Below, piece by piece: positions 33,159 to 38,106 of a DNA stretch of 38,106 nt. The DNA is taken from positions 1-38,106 of the forward strand of contig CAIULK010000214.1 in the NCBI GenBank assembly GCA_903899885.1, read 5' to 3'. The notes below the pieces were generated by a model. That model searched no databases. It worked only from the letters and a program-made list of their open reading frames with translations, and was not told where the DNA came from. A program made the translations under genes and the position numbers. Source of the DNA: an uncultured Rhodospirillaceae bacterium. GTDB lineage: Bacteria > Pseudomonadota > Alphaproteobacteria > Rhodospirillales > Magnetospirillaceae. The first letter of the stretch is position 1; each line of letters begins with the position of its first letter.

Positions 33159-33187
33159 TTGACGCGATCTCAATTGAGATACATACT
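33159..33187 (+). promoter_or_regulatory. relB promoter with palindromic operator in the spacer
   Basis: TTGACG (33159-33164) and CATACT (33182-33187) are separated by 17 bases, 25 bases before the relB ATG. Between them lies a perfect 14-bp palindrome, ATCTCAATTGAGAT (33167-33180). Its position fits an autoregulatory site for the ribbon-helix-helix antitoxin. Confidence 0.65.
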
Positions 33188-33211
33188 TGGCCATCCGAAA
33201 AGGCCCCGATC

Positions 33212-33484
33212 ATGACCACCCACACTTCGATGCTGCATATCCGCGTTGACGACGCGATCAAGGCGCAAGCGGTTGAAACGCTGGCGGCGATGGGGCTGTC
33301 GATATCTGAGGCCGTCCGATTATTCCTGCACCGGGTGGTGGCCGATCAAGCCTTTCCTCTGGAATTGAAGGTGCCGAACGCCGAAACCCGCGCGGCGATG
33401 AACGAAGCCCGCGCCATGACGGCGGCCCGTTGCGACACGGCTGGCGCGCTGTTCGATGACCTCGAAAAAAACACCCGCCCGTAA
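33212..33484 (+). CDS. relB: RelB/DinJ-family antitoxin
   Basis: A 90-residue ribbon-helix-helix antitoxin. MLHIRVDDAIKAQAVETLAAMG (about 7-28) and SISEAVRLFLHRVVADQAFP (about 30-49) are the DNA-binding strand and helices of RelB/DinJ; the C-terminal part should bind the toxin. It appears intact. It overlaps the yafQ start (ATG 33456), the usual layout. The toxin gene is broken, so this is now an orphan antitoxin that may still repress its own promoter through the palindrome at 33167-33180. Confidence 0.88.
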   Translation: MTTHTSMLHIRVDDAIKAQAVETLAAMGLSISEAVRLFLHRVVADQAFPLELKVPNAETRAAMNEARAMTAARCDTAGALFDDLEKNTRP

Positions 33485-33913
33485 GCGCGCCCCGCCGCAG
33501 CGCGCGTCGGATTATACGAAGACCTTCCTCAAGGATTAAAGCGGTTTGCGCTTAATCTGGCGCAAACCGCTTTAGCGAGAATTGAGCGAGCGGCCAAGGG
33601 CGCGGACGCGCCCGCCCGGCGAGGGGCATATGAATAGTAAAGCCTTTTGCGTCATATCAGACGCAAAAGGCTTTAGAAGCGGCTGTCCCGGTCCGGCCGT
33701 TACGACATAACTCGGCTGAAGGAAGCGATGATGCACCTGATCGCCGCCGACACCCCGCTTGGACCGGAATGGCTTGATCACCCGCTGAAAGGCGATTGCG
33801 CCGATCACCGTGAATGTCACGTCGGCGGCGATTTCCTGCTGATCTATCGGATCGTGAACAGCGCCATCATCTTCGTGCGAACCTGAACCCACGCCGAACT
33901 GTTCGGGGAATGA
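33456..33913 (+). pseudogene. YafQ-type mRNA interferase toxin, disrupted
   Basis: The gene starts at ATG 33456 inside relB and reads to SDYTKTFLKD (33507-33536), where a hairpin-ended element interrupts it. After the element the same protein resumes: KRLSRSGRYDITRLKEAM (from 33677), then GPEWLDHPLKGDC, HRECHVGGDFLLIYRI and FVRT. A TGA at 33884-33886 then replaces the glycine codon of the family ending RTGTHAELF, after which THAELFGE and the old stop (33911-33913) follow. There are thus at least two lesions, the insertion and a nonsense codon. Without the insert the protein would be about 106 residues, normal for YafQ/RelE. No functional toxin can be made. Confidence 0.88.
33537..33675. repeat. 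Hairpin-ended 137-bp element inserted in yafQ
   Basis: The left end is a perfect 15-bp stem (TAAAGCGGTTTGCGC, 33537-33551, with 33560-33574; loop TTAATCTG). The right end is a perfect 16-bp stem (TAAAGCCTTTTGCGTC, 33638-33653, with 33660-33675; loop ATATCA). A smaller internal stem, GGGCGCG/CGCGCCC, lies at 33598-33613. The element starts TAAAGC and ends GCTTTA, so the ends are inverted repeats bounded by TA. Removing 137 bases (the element plus one TA) restores the yafQ frame exactly. No coding frame is present. It resembles a miniature inverted-repeat element that duplicates TA. Confidence 0.8.
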
Positions 33914-33925
33914 CCCCTCCCCAAC

Positions 33926-34747
33926 TCACCGCCGCTTCTTCACCCGCATCCAGAACGAATTCGACGCCGCCGGAAAGGCGCTCGCCTTGATCGCCGCCCA
34001 CACCGGGTTGGCATGCGCCGCCAATCCGCCGTCCTGCGAGATGTAATAGCTGGGATAGATCGGCTCCAGCCACCGCCCGCCGCCCAGGAACAAGGCGGCC
34101 AGCAGATATTGCTCGTTATACAGCAGCCCCTCGGCGGGCGGGGGATAGTCGTAGGGCAAATAAACATCGTGAACATGGACGATCACGCCGGGCTCCAGCT
34201 CCGGCAGAATCTCCAGAAACAACCGGGTGACGTCGGAATTCTCGAAACTGCGGTGCGAGGAATCGATGAACAGCACGTCGCCCGATTTCAGCTTGGCGAA
34301 CACCGAATCATCCACGGTTTCGGCCGGGGCGCGGATGACTTCGTCGCACAGGGCATCGACCTCGGCGCGCGGTTGCGGATCGATCGACACCAGCCGGGTG
34401 CGCAACGACAGATCGGTGATGGCGCGGCGCGCGAATTTTGTGGAATTGCCCGATCCCACCTCGACCATCAGCCGGGGATTGAGGGTACCCAAAAACCCGT
34501 ACAGCCCCACGGCGTCGAACGCGGTGAACCAGGGGTTCATCCAACGGGGCGCCGGATCGTCGTCCCCGGCTTGCAACGGAATGGCGGCAAAGCGGTCGGC
34601 GAATTTGGCGAAGGCGTCCAGATGGCGGACATAGTCGGGCTTTCCCGCCGCGATCAGGGTGGTCAAGGCGGGGTGGGTCGGGCGGCCAAAGCCCCAACGC
34701 GGTTCGCACGTATAGGCGTAATTGCCGATTTTGACCTTGGCGGTCAC
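33926..34747 (-). CDS. Class I SAM-dependent methyltransferase
   Basis: A 273-residue protein. The SAM-binding motif LMVEVGSGNSTKFARRAI lies at about residues 95-112, RLVSIDPQPRAEVD at about 120-133 is motif II, and DVLFIDSSHRSF (about 157-168) is the acidic motif with a histidine. HVHDVYLPYDYP (about 190-201) completes a pattern seen in the Methyltransf_24 group that acts on small or glycan substrates. GTG 34747 was chosen because AGGAG lies seven bases upstream; an in-frame ATG at 34762 is the alternative. It is divergent from the TPR glycosyltransferase gene and may act in the same surface-glycan process, which is inference. Confidence 0.82.
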   Translation of the reverse strand: MTAKVKIGNYAYTCEPRWGFGRPTHPALTTLIAAGKPDYVRHLDAFAKFADRFAAIPLQAGDDDPAPRWMNPWFTAFDAVGLYGFLGTLNPRLMVEVGSGNSTKFARRAITDLSLRTRLVSIDPQPRAEVDALCDEVIRAPAETVDDSVFAKLKSGDVLFIDSSHRSFENSDVTRLFLEILPELEPGVIVHVHDVYLPYDYPPPAEGLLYNEQYLLAALFLGGGRWLEPIYPSYYISQDGGLAAHANPVWAAIKASAFPAASNSFWMRVKKRR

Positions 34748-34835
34748 GGGCGGTCTCCTCATGCTTGGAGGCCCATGTTTAACACGAAGGAGCGGCGCTT
34801 GCATCGGGGCGCATTCCAGGCGACAACCCTTGCTT

Positions 34836-36803
34836 ATGGATCTTGACCGGCAAATGGCAAAGGCGGTCGCGGCGGCCGAGGCCGGCAAAACGCGGGACGC
34901 CATTTCAGGCTTCGAGGCGCTGCTCAAACGCGCGCCCGAGGTGATTCCGGCGCGCTATAATCTGGCTTTGCTGTTGCTGCAATCCGGGCGCATCAAGGAG
35001 GCCCTGGGCCATCTCGATCGTGTGCTGGCCAAGGATCCCCGCCACGGCCCATCGCTGTTCAGCAAGGCCAAGGCGCTGCTGGTCCTCGACCGCCCGGCCG
35101 AGGCCGCCGCGCTGCTGGCCCCGCTGGCCCCCAGCAACGACCCGGAAGTGCTGCTGGCGCTGGGCAATGCGTGGCGCCGCCAAGGCCGCCTGGACGAGGC
35201 CGAGGCGATCGGGCGCCGCCTGACCCAGCTTGCCCCCGGCTTTGCCGCCGGGCACCGCAATCTGTGCCAATTGCTCGCCGAACGCGCCCCCGAGCGCGCC
35301 TTGCCCGATTTGCGGCACGCGGTCACCCTGCATCCCAAGAACGCCGAACTGAACGCGATGCTGGGCCATTGCCTGTTGCGGCTGGGACGGTTGGAGGAAG
35401 CCGACGCCACGCTGAAAACCGCGCTGACCCTTGACCCCGCCTTGGTGGCGGCGCGCGGCCACCGGCTGCGGGTAGCGCGCGAGCTGTGCGATTGGGACGA
35501 GGAAGACCGTCTGTTCGCGCACATGCGCGATGATCTGTCCACCACCACGCCCAAGCAATTGGCGATCGCCACCCAAGACGCCATCTTCTATCCCTTCAGC
35601 GGAGCCGAGATCCGCCGCATCGCCCAGGCCGAGGCGATGTTCCGCGCCGGCGGCGTCACGCTTTTGCCCACGCCGCGCCCGAAAGCGCGGACGGCGCTGA
35701 CCGTCGGGTTCCTGTCGCCCGATTACCGCGAACACGCCACCATGCATCTGGCGGGCGATGTGTTCGCGCATTTCGACCGCGGGGTGCTGCGCCCGATCGC
35801 CTATTCGGTCGGCCCCGACGATGGATCGGGCTGGCGGGACCGCATTGCCGCCCAGGCCGACGGCTTCGTCGATCTCGCCGGTTTGTCCGACCGCGAGGCC
35901 GCGGAACGCATCGCCGCCGACGGCGTGCATGTATTGTTGGATTTGTCGGTCTACACCCGCCATGCGCGGCCCGGGATCGCGGCGCGCCGCCCGGCGCCGG
36001 TCCAAGCGGCGTGGCTGGGGCTGGCCGCCAGTTCGGGGGCACCTTGGAACGATTACGCGCTGGTCGATCCACTGCTGGTGCCGCCCGCCCACCGCGATCA
36101 TTTTTCGGAAAAGCTGGTGTATCTGCCGCACGGCTATCAGCCCAGTCTGGCCCTGATCGCCGCCGCCCCGCCACCGCCGCGCGCGGATTTGGGGCTGCCG
36201 GAAAGCGGCGTGGTGTTTTGTTCCTTCAACGGCCACCGCAAGATCGACCGCGCCAGCTTTGCCCTGTGGATGGCGATTTTGACCGATGTGCCGGGATCGG
36301 TGCTGTGGATGCTGGCCCCGCCCCCGGCCGCCCGCCAGCGGCTGGAAGCGGCGGCCCGGTCGGCGGGGATCGATCCGGCCCGGCTGATCTTCGCGCCCTA
36401 TTGCGCGCGGCCCGAACATCTGAGGCGCCTGGGCGCCGCCGATCTGTTTCTCGACGCGCTGGTTTGCGGCGCCCACACCACGGCGGCGGATTGCCTGCGG
36501 GTCGGCCTGCCCTTGATCACCGTGGCGGGCGAGCGTTTGGCATCGCGGGTTGCCGCCTCGTTGCTCGGGGCTGTGGGCATTCCAGAACTCGTTACCGATT
36601 CGGCGGCGGCGTTCCGCGCGCTTTCGGTTGCCTTGGCGGGCGACCTTGAACGTCGGCGCGACCTTCGCGCCCGGCTGGCGGCGGCGGTGAGTGCTTCGGT
36701 TCCCTTCGATCCGCCGCGCTTTGCCCGCGACCTGGAAGCGGCGGTGGCCGCGATGTGGGCACGCCATCACGCCGGGCGGAAAGCCGAGGACATTCCCCTG
36801 TGA
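34836..36803 (+). CDS. TPR-containing SPINDLY/OGT-type glycosyltransferase
   Basis: A 655-residue cytoplasmic protein. The N-terminal half (about 1-220) is built from tetratricopeptide repeats (ARYNLALLLLQSGRIKEAL, LLALGNAWRRQGRLDEAEA, LNAMLGHCLLRLGRLEEAD). The C-terminal half is a glycosyltransferase family 41 domain: TVGFLSPDYREHATMHL (about 288-304), APVQAAWLGLAASSG (about 388-402), FCSFNGHRKIDRASFALW (about 461-478), FAPYCARPEHL (about 519-529) and GAHTTAADCLRVGLPLITVAG (split, about 546-566). Bacterial members glycosylate proteins such as adhesins or flagellins. The target is unknown. ATG 34836 starts the first TPR helix; a weak ribosome binding site precedes it. Confidence 0.88.
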   Translation: MDLDRQMAKAVAAAEAGKTRDAISGFEALLKRAPEVIPARYNLALLLLQSGRIKEALGHLDRVLAKDPRHGPSLFSKAKALLVLDRPAEAAALLAPLAPSNDPEVLLALGNAWRRQGRLDEAEAIGRRLTQLAPGFAAGHRNLCQLLAERAPERALPDLRHAVTLHPKNAELNAMLGHCLLRLGRLEEADATLKTALTLDPALVAARGHRLRVARELCDWDEEDRLFAHMRDDLSTTTPKQLAIATQDAIFYPFSGAEIRRIAQAEAMFRAGGVTLLPTPRPKARTALTVGFLSPDYREHATMHLAGDVFAHFDRGVLRPIAYSVGPDDGSGWRDRIAAQADGFVDLAGLSDREAAERIAADGVHVLLDLSVYTRHARPGIAARRPAPVQAAWLGLAASSGAPWNDYALVDPLLVPPAHRDHFSEKLVYLPHGYQPSLALIAAAPPPPRADLGLPESGVVFCSFNGHRKIDRASFALWMAILTDVPGSVLWMLAPPPAARQRLEAAARSAGIDPARLIFAPYCARPEHLRRLGAADLFLDALVCGAHTTAADCLRVGLPLITVAGERLASRVAASLLGAVGIPELVTDSAAAFRALSVALAGDLERRRDLRARLAAAVSASVPFDPPRFARDLEAAVAAMWARHHAGRKAEDIPL

Positions 36804-36836
36804 AGCAGGCATAATCGAACGGACGGAGGTGCCCCC

Positions 36837-37352
36837 ATGGCTGTTGTTTTGATTTCGGTGTTCTGTCCCGATCGTTCCGGCTTGATCGCCGACATTTCGA
36901 CCCGTTTGTTCGAAATCGGCGCCGATTTGGGCGACAGCAGCTTTTCGATGCTGGGCGCCGGGGCGGAATTCACCTCGGTCTGCACGATCCCCAACGATTT
37001 GGCGCCTTCGGAAATCGAGGCCGACCTGCGGGCCCTGCCCGGTTTGGCCAATGCGCAAGTGTCGGTGCGCCCGTTTGACCTTGACGCCGCCCACGGCCCC
37101 AGCGGGCGGATTACCCACCGCGTGGTGGTCAGCGGCGGCGACCGGCCCGGTCTGGTTGCCCGCTTGTCCGAGGTGTTCGGCCAGTTCCACGCCAACATCG
37201 TGCGGATGGACGCCCAGCGGATTCCCGAACAGGGGCTGTACGTCACGCGCTTCGCGGTTTCGATCCCCGACCGGGCCGAAGCCTGCCTCAACCACGTCGC
37301 CAACACGGCGGGCGGATTGAACCTGTCGGTTCATGTCGAAGAGGCCCGATGA
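36837..37352 (+). CDS. Double-ACT-domain protein (GcvR-like)
   Basis: A 171-residue protein composed of two ACT domains. The first is VLISVFCPDRSGLIADISTRLFEIGADLGD (split, about 4-33) and the second is RVVVSGGDRPGLVARLSEVFGQFHANIVRM (about 95-124). Both carry the glycine at the strand-helix turn that usually binds an amino acid. Such proteins are annotated as glycine-cleavage repressor GcvR-like; in this phylum the actual ligand is unproven, so no symbol is given. GGAGG precedes ATG 36837. It ends within an inverted repeat shared with the intergenic region before the Crp/Fnr gene. Confidence 0.85.
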   Translation: MAVVLISVFCPDRSGLIADISTRLFEIGADLGDSSFSMLGAGAEFTSVCTIPNDLAPSEIEADLRALPGLANAQVSVRPFDLDAAHGPSGRITHRVVVSGGDRPGLVARLSEVFGQFHANIVRMDAQRIPEQGLYVTRFAVSIPDRAEACLNHVANTAGGLNLSVHVEEAR

Positions 37353-37402
37353 TACCGCCCAACACCCCCTTCGACACCCATGGCGACGCCTCGGGCGGTA
37401 TC
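37352..37402. promoter_or_regulatory. Perfect 10-bp inverted repeat between the ACT and Crp/Fnr genes
   Basis: GATACCGCCC (37352-37361) and GGGCGGTATC (37393-37402) are perfect inverted copies with 31 bases between them, ending 29 bases before the Crp/Fnr ATG. It is a possible operator or large hairpin. There is no T-run, so it is unlikely to be an intrinsic terminator. Confidence 0.45.
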
Positions 37403-37431
37403 GCGTGCGCCCGGCGAGGGGCGAACCAACG

Positions 37432-38082
37432 ATGACCCCTGGCGATCTGGCCGCCTTTCCGGCCCTGACCAAACTGGACGGCGAATCGGCCCGCCTGCTG
37501 GATCAATCCGCGCGGGTGGTGACCTTTCCGGCGGGCACGGTTTTGTTCAGCGACGGCTCGGAATGCCCGGCCTTCGTGCTGGTGATCGACGGCTCGATCC
37601 GCGTGCAAAAAGTGGCCGAGAACGGCCGCGAGATCGTGCTGTACCGGGTCGAGCGCGGCCAATCCTGCGTTCTGACCACCAATTGTTTGATCGCCAACGA
37701 CGTTTACTCGGCCGAGGGCATCACCGAAAACCCGGTCACCGCGCTGGTGCTGCCCGCCGGAATTTTCCGCCAGCTGCTGGCCCGTTCGGAAGGGTTCCGC
37801 GATTTCGTGCTGTCGGCTTATGCCACCCGCATCACCGATCTTTTGATGCTGATCGAGGAAGTGGCGTTCGGCCGCGTCGATGTGCGCTTGGCCGGATGGC
37901 TGGCCGCGCATGGCCGCGAGATCAAGATCACCCACCAGGAAATCGCCGTCGAACTGGGCACCGCCCGCGAGGTGGTCAGCCGCCAGTTGAAGGAATTCGA
38001 ACGGCGCGGTCTGGTCACCCTGCACCGGGGCCGGATCGAGGTGTTGGACCCCGCCACCTTGCGTGGGCTGGCGAATATCTAA
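37432..38082 (+). CDS. Crp/Fnr-family transcriptional regulator
   Basis: A 216-residue regulator. The N-terminal cyclic-nucleotide-binding-type barrel (about 20-120) includes TVLFSDGSECPAFVLVIDGSIRV and the GQSCVLTTNCLI stretch. The dimerisation helix is about 125-150. The C-terminal winged helix has ITHQEIAVELGTAREVVSRQLKEFERRG (about 163-190). The N-terminal cysteine cluster of oxygen-sensing FNR is absent, and the barrel lacks an obvious cAMP pocket, so the signal is unknown; heme- or redox-type regulators of the DNR kind are plausible. ATG 37432 is preferred; the frame is open upstream through the inverted repeat. The stop codon TAA is the first three bases of a repeat element. Confidence 0.88.
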   Translation: MTPGDLAAFPALTKLDGESARLLDQSARVVTFPAGTVLFSDGSECPAFVLVIDGSIRVQKVAENGREIVLYRVERGQSCVLTTNCLIANDVYSAEGITENPVTALVLPAGIFRQLLARSEGFRDFVLSAYATRITDLLMLIEEVAFGRVDVRLAGWLAAHGREIKITHQEIAVELGTAREVVSRQLKEFERRGLVTLHRGRIEVLDPATLRGLANI

Positions 38083-38106
38083 AGCCTTTTGCGTCTGATG
38101 TGACGC
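38080..38106. repeat. Second copy of the yafQ-inserted hairpin element, cut by the window end
   Basis: TAAAGCCTTTTGCGTC (38080-38095) is identical to the 16-base right-end arm at 33638-33653. It is followed by TGATGT and then GACGC, the start of the pairing arm. The loop TGATGT is close to the reverse complement of ATATCA (TGATAT), so this copy runs in the opposite orientation. Its first TA forms part of the Crp/Fnr stop codon. Confidence 0.75.

Noticed and set aside
33572-33892. Minus-strand open frame across the yafQ region
   Set aside because: It is antisense to the YafQ coding remnant and includes the hairpin element; no family match seen.
34905-37472. 855-codon open frame on the minus strand opposite the TPR glycosyltransferase
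   Set aside because: Arginine-, glycine- and histidine-rich shadow sequence typical of GC-rich DNA, opposite two well-recognised genes.

Overview
GC-rich (roughly 65%) chromosomal DNA of an alphaproteobacterium, most likely Rhodospirillales. The taxonomic guess rests on the adjacency of a PpiD-like foldase, trpE and tpiA, on HpnE (hopanoid synthesis), a DUF815 ATPase, a DUF599 membrane protein and a lone MotA/OmpA-like pair. It is inference from gene content, not from a marker gene. I saw no rRNA, tRNA or CRISPR array.

Layout. 1-3.7 kb (minus strand): a PpiD-like foldase, trpE, and an unfinished small membrane protein at the window edge. 3.9-6.4 kb (plus): a four-gene sulfur-transfer cassette (DsrE family, TusA family, SQR-like flavoprotein, DUF1641) closed by a strong terminator. 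6.4-8.4 kb: tpiA overlapping moeA. 8.4-10.4 kb: a TetR regulator, a small coiled-coil protein, a 0.5-kb AT-richer stretch and an HPP membrane protein. 10.4-12.4 kb: a MotA/TolQ-like and OmpA/MotB-like pair. 12.4-18 kb: autotransporter, DUF599, flavin reductase, formylglycine-enzyme-like protein, TonB-like protein and DUF815 ATPase. 18-21.7 kb: a single-chain MmeI-type restriction-modification enzyme followed by hicAB. 21.9-25.3 kb: copper export (copA, a divergent polysaccharide deacetylase, a CopZ-like chaperone). 25.5-30.6 kb: lipid kinase, metallophosphoesterase, mntA-hepT, hpnE, sodB, xthA. 30.9-33.9 kb: an AbrB/PIN toxin-antitoxin pair, a truncated SIR2-TPR gene, and relB with a broken yafQ. 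33.9-38.1 kb: a methyltransferase, a TPR/SPINDLY-type glycosyltransferase, a double-ACT protein and a Crp/Fnr regulator.

The housekeeping backbone is punctuated by small mobile or defence modules placed at gene junctions. These are one MmeI-type enzyme, four toxin-antitoxin loci and one SIR2 relic within 16 kb. Two families of palindromic intergenic repeats are also present. The most striking observation is a 137-bp hairpin-ended element sitting inside the yafQ toxin gene with an apparent TA target duplication. A second copy begins in the opposite orientation at the stop codon of the last gene and runs off the window. The best candidate for an under-described biological system is the DsrE-TusA-SQR-like-DUF1641 cassette lying between the divergent ppiD and tpiA genes.
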